Assembly: GCF_002192455.1 (NCBI RefSeq)
Contig: NZ_CP021744.1
Location: forward strand, 4,246,001 to 4,310,000
Direction: 5' to 3'
DNA length: 64,000 nt
DNA from: Streptomyces albireticuli
GTDB lineage: Bacteria; Actinomycetota; Actinomycetes; Streptomycetales; Streptomycetaceae
Positions 33,126-41,208 of the stretch are shown piece after piece (positions within the stretch are counted from its first letter, which is position 1; every line of letters begins with the position of its first letter). The translations under genes were made by a program, and so were the position numbers. Under the pieces are notes generated by a model. That model was not told the origin of the DNA. It saw nothing but the letters and a program-made list of their open reading frames with translations, and ran no database searches.

Positions 33126-33329
33126 CTACTGCGGGGTGACGTTCTCCGCCTGCGGGCCCTTCGGACCCTGCGTGACGTCGAAGGTGACCTGCTGGTTCTC
33201 CTCGAGGGAGCGGAAGCCAGCGGCGTTGATCGCGGAGTAGTGGACGAAGACGTCGGGGCCCCCGCCGTCCTGGGCGATGAAGCCAAAGCCCTTTTCAGCG
33301 TTGAACCACTTCACGGTTCCGGTAGCCAT
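33126..33329 (-). CDS. Cold shock protein (CspA family)
   Basis: A 67-residue single cold shock domain. RNP1 is KGFGFI, RNP2 is VFVHYS, and TVKWFNAEKG starts the fold. It binds single-stranded RNA and DNA and acts as an RNA chaperone. AAGGAGG lies 5 nt before the ATG, an almost ideal ribosome site, in line with strong expression. A long leader with a stem-loop precedes it, as in other csp genes. Confidence 0.97.
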   Translation of the reverse strand: MATGTVKWFNAEKGFGFIAQDGGGPDVFVHYSAINAAGFRSLEENQQVTFDVTQGPKGPQAENVTPQ

Positions 33330-33747
33330 AAAGCCCTCCTTGGGCCAAAGGGTTGCCCTGCTCCAGAACCTGCGAGAAGTCTGAAAACTACAAAAGCCTG
33401 CGGGGTCACATGCTCCGCAGGCTCTGTACTGCAAGGGAAACCAAACTGCAACTTGCGGCGAGCCTAGCACGCGAGGTTCTCACTGGGAAAGAGTCGAAGA
33501 TCACGCTGTCGGATGGTTTTCCCGCTCTCCGGACCGGAAAAGATCGACGGTCGGGCACCGGTTGTCGAGCCGGTCGCCGGACCGGGTTCCGGGCCTGGTC
33601 CCGGGCTCGTCCAGGGCTGGTTCAGGGCCGGTTCCGGACGGCTTCCGGGCCGGGCCGCATCGGGCCGCACCGGGCCGTCAGTCGCCCGGCGCCGCGCCGC
33701 GCACCCCCGCCCCGGCCGCCCCCGCCGTCCGGGGCTAGCCTCCAGAT
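33330..33747. other. Cold shock gene leader and GC-rich spacer before mqnA
   Basis: The part next to the csp gene contains a 9-bp perfect stem (33395-33403 with 33415-33423) with an 11-nt loop in the expected mRNA leader. From about 33560 to 33700 there is low-complexity DNA built of short GGGCCGG/GGTTCCGG words. The mqnA -10-like TAGCCT is at 33736-33741. No gene seen. Confidence 0.6.
33736..33747 (+). promoter_or_regulatory. -10-like element placed for leaderless mqnA
   Basis: TAGCCT (33736-33741) ends 6 nt before the GTG at 33748. No ribosome site and no clear -35 are present. Confidence 0.45.
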
Positions 33748-34599
33748 GTGGACAATTCAGCCTCAGCCCGCCCCCGCGTCGGCCACATCCAGTTCCTCAA
33801 CTGCCTGCCCCTCTACTGGGGGCTCGCCCGTACGGGCACGCTGCTCGACCTGGACCTGACCAAGGACACCCCCGAGAAGCTCAGTGAACGGCTGGTCCGC
33901 GGCGACCTGGACATCGGTCCGGTCACCCTGGTCGAGTTCCTGCGGAACGCCGACGAGCTCGTCGCGCTGCCGGACATCGCGGTGGGCTGCGACGGCCCGG
34001 TGATGTCCTGTGTGATCGTCTCGCAGCTGCCGCTGGACAAGCTGGACGGGGCCCGGGTCGCCCTCGGCTCCACCTCGCGGACGTCCGTACGCCTCGCGCA
34101 GCTGCTCCTCGCCGAGCGGTTCGGCGTGACGCCGGACTACTACACCTGCCCGCCCGACCTCAGCCTGATGATGCAGGAGGCCGACGCCGCCGTGCTCATC
34201 GGCGACGCCGCCCTGCGGGCCTCGCTGCACGACGCGCCCCGGCTCGGGCTGGAGGTGCACGACCTGGGCTCGATGTGGAAGGAGTGGACGGGGCTGCCGT
34301 TCGTCTTCGCGGTGTGGGCCGTGCGCCGGGACTACCTGGCCCGGGAGCCGCGCATCGTCCGTAAGGTCCACGAGGCCTTCCTCGCCTCCCGGGACCTCTC
34401 CCTGGACGAGGTCGCGAAGGTGGCCGAGCAGGCGGCCCGCTGGGAGGCCTTCGACGCGGAGCTGCTGGAGCGCTACTTCACGACGCTGGACTTCCGCTTC
34501 GGGGCGGAGCAGCTGGCGGGCGTGACGGAGTTCGCGCGGCGGACGGGGCCGACGACGGGGTTCCCGGGGGATGTGCGGGTGGAGTTGCTGCGGCCCTGA
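33748..34599 (+). CDS. mqnA: Chorismate dehydratase MqnA
   Basis: A 283-residue periplasmic-binding-protein-like enzyme acting in the cytoplasm; it dehydrates chorismate to 3-[(1-carboxyvinyl)oxy]benzoate, the first committed step of the futalosine pathway. RVGHIQFLNCLPLYWGL at the N-terminus with Asn18, GDLDIGPVTLVEFL, LGSTSRTSVRLAQLLL and DAAVLIGDAAL are typical. Its product is used by MqnE encoded at 23459. The GTG at 33748 is the start nearest the fold and is probably leaderless. Confidence 0.95.
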   Translation: MDNSASARPRVGHIQFLNCLPLYWGLARTGTLLDLDLTKDTPEKLSERLVRGDLDIGPVTLVEFLRNADELVALPDIAVGCDGPVMSCVIVSQLPLDKLDGARVALGSTSRTSVRLAQLLLAERFGVTPDYYTCPPDLSLMMQEADAAVLIGDAALRASLHDAPRLGLEVHDLGSMWKEWTGLPFVFAVWAVRRDYLAREPRIVRKVHEAFLASRDLSLDEVAKVAEQAARWEAFDAELLERYFTTLDFRFGAEQLAGVTEFARRTGPTTGFPGDVRVELLRP

Positions 34600-34710
34600 C
34601 GCGGTCGGGGCCGGGTGGGGTACGGCGGGCGGCCTGGGGGAACGGGCCGGGCCGCGCGCCGTGGGGGTGCGGCGGGTGCGGGGTGCGGTGGTGCGCCTGC
34701 GGCGGGCCTG

Positions 34711-34855
34711 TTCCCCACCCCGCCCCTTCCCGGAACCGGGGCTCCGCCCCGGACCCCGGTCCTCAAGCGCCGGACGGGCTGAGTTGTCGCCCGGAACCGG
34801 GCGAAGTCAAGCCCGTCCGGCGCTTGAGGACATTCGGGAAGGGGCGGGTAGGGGA
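34711..34855. repeat. Large palindromic intergenic repeat
   Basis: A 145-bp imperfect palindrome between mqnA and the esterase gene. A perfect 22-bp stem (34759-34780 with 34810-34831) is flanked by outer arms (34711-34731 with 34836-34855). The words GCGCCGGACGGGCT and CCTCAAGCGCC are, from memory, typical of dispersed palindromic repeats in Streptomyces genomes. It would act as a terminator for the convergent genes. Confidence 0.8.
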
Positions 34856-34895
34856 CAAAGCCCCGCGCAGCGGCAACCGCCCCCTCAGGACCGGG

Positions 34896-36005
34896 TCAGG
34901 GCGCGACCGGCCCCTCCATGTGGTCGCTGATCCACTTCATGCTGCTCGCGTCCATCCCCTGGATGTACGTCTTCGCGTTGTGGCTGCCACCCTGGATCAC
35001 CTGAAGGTTGGTGTGCACCGGACCCTTGTTGCCGTAGGTCGCGATGAACTTGTCCACGTGCGGGATGACGCTGCTCTCCTTCGACCCGTACTGGAAGGCG
35101 AGGTAGACGTCCGGCCCCTTGCGGGCGATGAGGTCCTTCGCCAGCAGCTCGGGGTTGTTCTCGTTCTTCTCCTTCTCGTGGCCCTTCCACAGCGGGGAGT
35201 CCGGGACGATGTCCGGGCCGGAGGCGATCACGGCCTTGAACTTGTCCGGGTGCTTCAGGACGGCCTTGAGGCCGGCGAAGGCGCCGGAGGAGGAGCCCAT
35301 GAAGGCCCAGCCGTCGCGCGACTTCACCGTGCGGAAGTTGGCCTTCATCAGGTCCGGGACGTCCTCGGTGAGCCAGGTGCCCATCTTCGGCTGGCCGGGG
35401 ATGTCACTGCCGTCCCAGTACAGGCCGCCGTCGTCCGGCTTCGGGTTGAGGACCGGCATGGCCAGGATGAACGGCTTGCCCTTGCCCTCGTTGTACCACT
35501 TGGTGATCGACGACTCGAGGTGCAGACCGCCGTCGTCCATCCAGTAGTTGTTGGGGAAGCCGGGGCCGCCGGGGAGCGCGACGAGGACCGGGAAGCCGTG
35601 GTCCTTGAACTTCGGGTCGTTGTACGCCTTGGGCGCCCAGACCCACACCTTGCCCGTGAAGCCGGACTTCTTGCCCTCCAGCGTCGTGACGCCGACCTGG
35701 GTGCCGTCGGAGAGGGTGCTGGTGTTCTTGAACACGGTCTTGGGGCCGGTCGGCAGCGAGACCTTGGAGTCCGGCTTCTGCGCGCCGTTCGCGCCGCCCG
35801 CCTGGCCGCCGCTCGGCTCGTCCTGGCCGAAGGTGACCGGCTTGCCCTTGTCCGAGAACGGGCCGATCTTGAAGTAGTTCAGGACGCCGGCGGTTATCAG
35901 CCCGAGCACGGCTATGGACGCCACGACGATGGTCCATCGTTTGGCGCGGGATGCCCGGCGGTGGCCTTGGGACTGGTAAGCCCCATGGGGGTTCGAATGC
36001 GTCAT
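34896..36005 (-). CDS. Membrane-anchored esterase (alpha/beta hydrolase, esterase D/mycolyltransferase-like)
   Basis: 369 residues. One membrane helix near the N-terminus (about residues 24-45, WTIVVASIAVLGLITAGVL) anchors an extracellular domain through a Gly/Gln-rich linker. The nucleophile is in WAFMGSSSGAFAGLKAVL, and the His in QGGSHNAKTYIQGM; an Asp in SGPDIVPD or nearby completes the triad. The style resembles the putative esterase family PF00756, which includes mycolyltransferases and esterase D. The substrate is unknown. It is divergent from the kinase gene. Confidence 0.85.
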   Translation of the reverse strand: MTHSNPHGAYQSQGHRRASRAKRWTIVVASIAVLGLITAGVLNYFKIGPFSDKGKPVTFGQDEPSGGQAGGANGAQKPDSKVSLPTGPKTVFKNTSTLSDGTQVGVTTLEGKKSGFTGKVWVWAPKAYNDPKFKDHGFPVLVALPGGPGFPNNYWMDDGGLHLESSITKWYNEGKGKPFILAMPVLNPKPDDGGLYWDGSDIPGQPKMGTWLTEDVPDLMKANFRTVKSRDGWAFMGSSSGAFAGLKAVLKHPDKFKAVIASGPDIVPDSPLWKGHEKEKNENNPELLAKDLIARKGPDVYLAFQYGSKESSVIPHVDKFIATYGNKGPVHTNLQVIQGGSHNAKTYIQGMDASSMKWISDHMEGPVAP

Positions 36006-36166
36006 CGCGTCGCTCCGGATGATGCTGCTGCCCCGAAGGACATGACGGTTTGTTCCGCCCTTGTGGATGGGCGAATCAGGCCCGGGGGTTCCTGGGACAC
36101 CCAGTGAATTGAGTCATAGGCTGAAAATCGGGCCGGGAGGCCCCGACGGGGGAGGCGAAGGTCCCG

Positions 36167-37999
36167 ATGCAGCCATTGCTGGCGGAAGATCCGCAGGTCA
36201 TAGGCGCGTACCGGCTGCTCGGGCGGCTCGGTGCGGGCGGTATGGGGCGGGTGTACCTGGGGCGCAGCGCGGGCGGCCGTACGGTCGCCGTCAAGGTCGT
36301 GCACCCGCACTACGCCCTCGACGAGCAGTTCAGGGCGCGCTTCCGGCGCGAGGTCCAGGCCGCGCGCCGGGTGGGCGGCGCCTGGACGGCTCCGGTGCTG
36401 GACGCCGATCCGGAGGCCGCCGTGCCCTGGGTCGCCACGGGCTATGTGGCCGGGCCCTCGCTGACGGAGGCGGTCCGGGACACCGGGGCGCAGCCCGAGC
36501 CGACGGTACGGGCGCTGGGCGCGGGCCTCGCGGAGGCGCTGGCCGCGGTCCACGCGCTGGGCCTGGTGCACCGCGACGTGAAGCCGTCCAACGTCCTGCT
36601 GACCCTGGACGGCCCCCGGCTGATCGACTTCGGCATCGCGCGGGCGACGGACGCCACGGCCTCGCTCACGGCCACGGGCGCCTCGATCGGCTCGCCCGGC
36701 TACATGTCGCCCGAGCAGATCCTGGGCCAGGAGGTCACCGGCGCGGCCGACGTCTTCTCGCTGGGCGCCGTCCTGGCCTACGCGGCGTCCGGCGAGCCGC
36801 CCTTCCCCGGCGACAGCTCGGCGGCCCTGCTCTACCGCGTCGTCCACGAGCCTCCGGTGCTCGGCTCCGCCCTGACGGGCGAGCTCCGGGCCCTGGTGGA
36901 GGAGTGCCTGGCCAAGGCGCCCGGGGAGCGGCCCGCGCCGGCCGAGCTGGCAGGCCGGCTGGCCCCCGAGGGCGGGGTGCGCGGGCTCGTCCGGCACGGC
37001 TGGCTGCCGGCGCCGCTGCTGGAGCGGGTGAGCCGGCGGGCCGTGGAACTGCTGGACCTGGAGGCGCAGGGGCCGCTGCCGGGCGGGGGCGACGGGGGCG
37101 GCACCCCCGGCGGCTCCGGCGCTTCCGGCACCCCCGGCGCTACCGGTACCTCCAGCGGCTCCGGCGGCCCCGGCGCGCCCCGGGGCTTCGGGCCGCCCGA
37201 CCCGTCGTACGGGAACGGGGTCGCGGACGCCGCGGCTCCGGGAGCGTCGGGCGTGGAGCCCCTCGCGGACGTGGCGGGTTTCGGACCGCCCGACCCCTCG
37301 TACGGCAAGGGGCTCGCGGACGCCGCACCGCCGGTGCCGGGCCGGCCCGGGGGCCCGGGGTCCGCCGCCGGGCCGGGCGCGCCGGGGGACGGGAAGGCGG
37401 CGGAGAAGCGCCTCGCGCTGTCCGCGACCGCGGGCGGCGGCAAGGACGGCCGGCGCAAGCTGAGCTGCACCTTCGTGGTGTCCGTGGCGGCGGCGCTGGC
37501 GGTCGCCACCACGATGGTGTTCGTCCTCGACCTGCTGCCCGGGAGCGGGGGCGACGCGAAGGAGGCGAGCCCGGGGTCGGCGGCGAGCCGGCCCTCCGCG
37601 GGTTCGTCGGACGGCGGCCTGGACGCCGACTCCCCGGCCGCCGCCGGCGTGCCCGAGGCCTTCCTCGGCACCTGGAGCGGCGAGGTCCGCCAGTCCGACG
37701 GCACCCCCAACGGCAGCCTGACCGCGGTCATCACCAGCGGCCGCAAGGGCGCCTACGTGGCCCGTACGACGTACTCCCTGCTGGGCACCCTGGAGTGCCG
37801 CAGCAAGGCCTCGCTCACCGCCGCCACCGCCACCCGGATCACCCTGGAGGAGGTCTCCGACGGCACGCCGAGCCCCCTGTGCACCGGTGACAAGGCGCGG
37901 ATCACCTTCACCCTCGCCAAGGACGGCAAGCTCGCCTACGCCTCGGAGGACGTCAGGGGCGGCAGGCCCACCGCCACGCTCACCAAGGGGGGTGGCTGA
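36167..37999 (+). CDS. Membrane Ser/Thr protein kinase with extracellular domain
   Basis: A 610-residue bacterial Hanks-type kinase. Gly-loop GAGGMG (22-27), Lys43, HRD-type LVHRDVKPSN (His135, Asp137) and DFG (Asp154) are all present, so it should be active. A proline/glycine-rich linker includes two 31-residue repeats starting GFGPPDPSYG at residues 340 and 371. One membrane helix (about 434-456) leads to a C-terminal extracellular domain of about 115 residues with two cysteines, starting FLGTWSGEV. No PASTA repeats are seen. GGAGG precedes the ATG. It sits between mqnA and mqnC, and its signal is unknown. Confidence 0.93.
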   Translation: MQPLLAEDPQVIGAYRLLGRLGAGGMGRVYLGRSAGGRTVAVKVVHPHYALDEQFRARFRREVQAARRVGGAWTAPVLDADPEAAVPWVATGYVAGPSLTEAVRDTGAQPEPTVRALGAGLAEALAAVHALGLVHRDVKPSNVLLTLDGPRLIDFGIARATDATASLTATGASIGSPGYMSPEQILGQEVTGAADVFSLGAVLAYAASGEPPFPGDSSAALLYRVVHEPPVLGSALTGELRALVEECLAKAPGERPAPAELAGRLAPEGGVRGLVRHGWLPAPLLERVSRRAVELLDLEAQGPLPGGGDGGGTPGGSGASGTPGATGTSSGSGGPGAPRGFGPPDPSYGNGVADAAAPGASGVEPLADVAGFGPPDPSYGKGLADAAPPVPGRPGGPGSAAGPGAPGDGKAAEKRLALSATAGGGKDGRRKLSCTFVVSVAAALAVATTMVFVLDLLPGSGGDAKEASPGSAASRPSAGSSDGGLDADSPAAAGVPEAFLGTWSGEVRQSDGTPNGSLTAVITSGRKGAYVARTTYSLLGTLECRSKASLTAATATRITLEEVSDGTPSPLCTGDKARITFTLAKDGKLAYASEDVRGGRPTATLTKGGG

Positions 38000-38032
38000 C
38001 CGGCCGCCCTCGGACGCCGGACGGGCCTGGCG

Positions 38033-38046
38033 TAGGCTGAACCGTC
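38033..38046 (+). promoter_or_regulatory. -10-like element upstream of mqnC
   Basis: TAGGCT (38033-38038) is 8 nt before a GTG at 38047 and 38 nt before the preferred GTG at 38077. It could drive either a leaderless or a short-leader transcript. Confidence 0.4.
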
Positions 38047-38076
38047 GTGTCAAACCCCCTCCGAAGGGACGCCCCG

Positions 38077-39273
38077 GTGACCGAGAACGCCGACCTCCAG
38101 TCCGTCCTCGACCGCGCCGCCGCCGGTGGCCGCATCACCCCCGAAGAGGCGCTCGACCTGTACCGGTCCGCGCCGCTGCACGCGCTGGGCAAGGCCGCCG
38201 ACGCCGTGCGCCGCAAGCGCTACGCGGGTGTCGAGCACATCGCGACGTACATCATCGAGCGCAACATCAACTACACGAACTCCTGCGTCACCGCGTGCAA
38301 GTTCTGTGCCTTCTACGCCCCGCCGAAGAGCGACAAGGTCTGGACCCGTCCGCTCGACGACATCCTGCGCCGCTGCGCGGAGACCGTCGAGCTGGGCGGC
38401 ACGCAGATCATGTTCCAGGGCGGTCACCACCCGGACTACGGCGTGGAGTACTACGAGGAGCACTTCTCGGCGATCAAGAAGGCGTTCCCGCAGCTCGTCA
38501 TCCACTCGCTGGGCGCCTCCGAGATCGAGCACATGTCGCGGATCTCCGGCGTGAGCGCCGAGGAGGCCATCCGCCGCATCCACGCCGCCGGCCTCGACTC
38601 CTTCGCGGGCGCGGGCGCCGAGCTGCTGCCGGAGCGGCCGCGCAAGGCCATCGCGCCGCTGAAGGAGTCCGGCGAGCGCTGGCTGGAGATCATGGAGATC
38701 GCCCACAACCTGGGCGTCGAGTCGACCTCCACGATGCTGATGGGCACCGGCGAGACCAACGCCGAGCGGATCGAGCACCTGCGCATGATCCGTGACGTGC
38801 AGGACCGTACGGGCGGCTTCCGCGCCTTCATCCCGTACACCTACCAGCCCGAGAACAACCACCTCAAGGGCCGCACCCACGCGACGATCTTCGAGTACCT
38901 GCGGATGATCGCGATCGCCCGGCTGTTCCTCGACAACGTCGCCCACATCCAGGGCTCGTGGCTGACCACGGGCAAGGAGATCGGCCAGCTGTCGCTGCAC
39001 TACGGCGCGGACGACCTCGGGTCGATCATGCTGGAGGAGAACGTCGTCTCCTCCGCCGGCGCCAAGCACCGCTCCAACCGGATGGAGATCATCGATCTCA
39101 TCCGCAAGGCGGGCCGGGTCCCGGCGCAGCGCGCCACGACGTACGAGCACCTGCTCGTGCACGACGACCCGGCGAACGACCCGGTCGACGACCGCGTGGT
39201 GTCGCACCTGTCGTCGACGGCGATCGAGGGCGGCACGGCGCACCCCGAGCTGAAGCTCGTCAGCTCCAACTGA
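38077..39273 (+). CDS. mqnC: Cyclic dehypoxanthinyl futalosine synthase (radical SAM)
   Basis: A 398-residue radical SAM enzyme that cyclises dehypoxanthine futalosine. The [4Fe-4S] motif CVTACKFC has Cys70, Cys74 and Cys77. Conserved parts include ERNINYTNSC, GGTQIMFQGGHHPDYG, STSTMLMGTGETNAERIEHL and GSWLTTGKEIGQLSLHYGADDLGS. Its substrate needs MqnB, which is not encoded in this window. GTG at 38077 has GAAGGGA at 7 nt and gives the usual N-terminus VTENADLQ; GTG 38047 is an alternative. Confidence 0.95.
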   Translation: MTENADLQSVLDRAAAGGRITPEEALDLYRSAPLHALGKAADAVRRKRYAGVEHIATYIIERNINYTNSCVTACKFCAFYAPPKSDKVWTRPLDDILRRCAETVELGGTQIMFQGGHHPDYGVEYYEEHFSAIKKAFPQLVIHSLGASEIEHMSRISGVSAEEAIRRIHAAGLDSFAGAGAELLPERPRKAIAPLKESGERWLEIMEIAHNLGVESTSTMLMGTGETNAERIEHLRMIRDVQDRTGGFRAFIPYTYQPENNHLKGRTHATIFEYLRMIAIARLFLDNVAHIQGSWLTTGKEIGQLSLHYGADDLGSIMLEENVVSSAGAKHRSNRMEIIDLIRKAGRVPAQRATTYEHLLVHDDPANDPVDDRVVSHLSSTAIEGGTAHPELKLVSSN

Positions 39274-39281
39274 GGCCGGCC

Positions 39282-39728
39282 GTGCTGACGCTTCACGCCG
39301 CGCCCGCCGTGCGCCCGGCCTGGGACGCCGAGCCGGTCGCCGACGGCGCCGTCGCCGTCGAGGGCGACCGGATCGCGGCCGTCGGCCCGCTCGCGGAGCT
39401 GCTGGAGCGGTTCCCGGGCGCCCGGGTGCGGCGCTGGCCCGCCACGCTGGGCCCGGCGCTCGTCCACGAGGGCCCGCTGCCGGACGCGCCGAGTCCGCGC
39501 GAGCGGGTGCACGAGGTGCTGAAGCGGGGTGCCGCGGCCGTGCTGGCCGAGCACGCGGACGAGCCGGGGCTGCGGGCGGCCGCGGGCCGGGTCGGCGTGG
39601 CGGTCCTGGAGCGGCCCCGGGCGGTGGCGCTCGCCGAGGGCGGCCGGGCGGATCTGGCCGCCTTCGCGGAGGACGGCAGGTGCGTGGCCACGGTGCTGGC
39701 CGGCCGCCTGGTGCACCGCCGGGCCTGA
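39282..39728 (+). CDS. Truncated amidohydrolase-like (imidazolonepropionase-type) protein
   Basis: 148 residues. The start VLTLHAAPAVRPAWDAEPVADGAVAVEGDRIAAVGPLAEL matches the beta-sandwich that begins amidohydrolases, and the end GGRADLAAFAEDGRCVATVLAGRLVHRRA matches the sandwich that closes them. Almost all of the TIM barrel with its HxH, Lys, His and Asp metal ligands is missing, with only about 60 residues between. It cannot be a normal metallo-hydrolase. The GTG lies 8 nt after the mqnC stop, so it is probably in the same operon. NCBI-style names call such proteins imidazolonepropionase-like domain proteins. Confidence 0.78.
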   Translation: MLTLHAAPAVRPAWDAEPVADGAVAVEGDRIAAVGPLAELLERFPGARVRRWPATLGPALVHEGPLPDAPSPRERVHEVLKRGAAAVLAEHADEPGLRAAAGRVGVAVLERPRAVALAEGGRADLAAFAEDGRCVATVLAGRLVHRRA

Positions 39729-40304
39729 CCTTCCCCGCACTTGGCCCCCGAGCGGGCCGGGCCCTCCGTCAGTGATCCGTAAGGACGGCGTCGTCGCACG
39801 TCAGAGAGGCATTAAGAGGAGCCTCTCCTACCGCTTTCGCCCGCCAGGATGAGAACCGCGGGGACGGCCGCTTCGGCCGCCTCGCGATGCGAACCGTGGA
39901 GGACCCTGGCAACGGCTGGACGCCGGGTCGTAAGGGCGCGCACCGCCGGCCGGGGGGTCCGGGCGGGTGCCGGGGGCGGGGGTCCCCGGGACGGCGCAGT
40001 CGGCATCGTGAGGCGGCCACCCTCGGGGGGTGGGAAGCGGCCGGACCTCGTCCAAGGTCCCGGGCCGCCCCGGCGGCCGGGTGTCATCCGAGGCACCGGG
40101 CCCGGTCCGAGCGGCCGGACGCCTTCCGAGGTACCGGACCCGGTCCGAGCGGCCGGACGCCTCCGAGGCACGGGGCCCCGGTCCGAGCGGCCGGGCCTCG
40201 TCCGTAGCCCTTTCCTGTCCGGGGACCACGCGCCCGGGACACGCCCCCGGCGCCCGTGGCGCCCCCGTGCTCCCCGGAGGGGACGCCGGGTGAAGAATGG
40301 GGGA
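39729..40304. other. Long non-coding spacer between the truncated amidohydrolase gene and menG
   Basis: I see no gene in these 576 bases. A 7-bp hairpin (39804-39810 with 39821-39827) may end the mqnC transcript. From 39880 to 40260 the DNA is very GC-rich and repetitive, with a tandem repeat listed separately. The menG ribosome site GGGGGA is at the far end. Confidence 0.6.
40087..40199. repeat. Tandem repeat, three copies of about 38 bp
   Basis: Three consecutive units begin at 40087, 40125 and 40162, each containing TCCGAGG, an ACCGGNCCCGG-like block and GTCCGAGCGGCCGG. The third is more divergent. Related partial copies occur at 40036-40060. Internal palindromes such as CCGGGCCCGG could form stem-loops. 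Confidence 0.7.
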
Positions 40305-41003
40305 GTGACCCGAGCATCCCTGGACAAGCAGCCGCACGAAGTCGCCGCGATGTTCGACGACGTGGCGGCCAAATACGACCTGACCAACGACGTGCTGTCG
40401 CTGGGGCAGGCCCGCTCCTGGCGGAAGGCCGTCGCCCGGGCCGTCGACGCCCGGCCGGGGGAGAAGGTGCTGGACCTGGCGGCGGGCACGGGCACCTCCT
40501 CGATGCCGTTCACCGCCGCCGGCGCGTACGTCGTGCCCTGCGACTTCTCCGTGGGCATGCTGCGCGAGGGCAAGAAGCGCAACCCGTGGCTGCCGCTCAC
40601 CGCCGGTGACGCGACGCGGCTCCCCTTCGCGGACGGCGTGTTCGACGCCGTCTCCATCTCCTTCGGGCTGCGCAACGTCCAGGAGACCGACGCCGCGCTG
40701 CGCGAGATGCTGCGGGTGACGAAGCCCGGCGGGCGCGTGGTGATCTGCGAGTTCAGCCAGCCGACGTGGGCGCCGTTCCGCACCGTCTACACCGAGTACC
40801 TGATGCGCGCGCTCCCGCCGGTCGCGCGGGCCGTCAGCAGCAACCCCGACGCGTACGTCTACCTCGCCGAGTCGATCCGCGCCTGGCCCGACCAGCCGGC
40901 GCTCGCCGCGCGGCTCCAGGACGCGGGCTGGTCGAAGGTCGCGTGGCGCAACCTCACCGGCGGCGTCGTCGCGCTGCACCGGGGGACCAAACTCCCCGCG
41001 TGA
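40305..41003 (+). CDS. menG: Demethylmenaquinone methyltransferase
   Basis: A 232-residue class I SAM methyltransferase of the UbiE/MenG family, catalysing the last step of menaquinone synthesis (C-methylation of demethylmenaquinol). MFDDVAAKYDLTNDVLSLGQARSWRKAV, SAM-binding VLDLAAGTGT (residues 55-64), CDFSVGMLREGKKR, DAVSISFGLRNV and GGRVVICEFSQP are the family's conserved parts. GGGGGA precedes the GTG at 40305. It joins the mqn genes of this window functionally but stands alone in transcription. Confidence 0.94.
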   Translation: MTRASLDKQPHEVAAMFDDVAAKYDLTNDVLSLGQARSWRKAVARAVDARPGEKVLDLAAGTGTSSMPFTAAGAYVVPCDFSVGMLREGKKRNPWLPLTAGDATRLPFADGVFDAVSISFGLRNVQETDAALREMLRVTKPGGRVVICEFSQPTWAPFRTVYTEYLMRALPPVARAVSSNPDAYVYLAESIRAWPDQPALAARLQDAGWSKVAWRNLTGGVVALHRGTKLPA

Positions 41004-41208
41004 CGCCGGGGTTCCGGGGCCCTGAAGGGATCTGAGGGAGCGCCCGGCGCCGGTCCGGACGGAGCCCCGGCGGGGCCCGGAAGGGACCGGCCGGGCTTTC
41101 GGGGCACGGGCCGCGGGTCCGTCCCCGCAGTTGTCATGGGCAGCGCGCGCCGAGTCGATACGATCATGCCCCCCGCCGCACGACACTGCCCGAGCCCCGG
41201 AGCACCCT

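Noticed and set aside
33560..33700. Gly/Pro-rich ORF upstream of mqnA
   Set aside because: The translation is only low-complexity Gly/Pro/Val from repeated GGGCCGG words; no ribosome site or conserved feature.
40087..40199. CRISPR array
   Set aside because: The repeats are directly adjacent, GC-rich and divergent, with no unique spacers and no cas genes.
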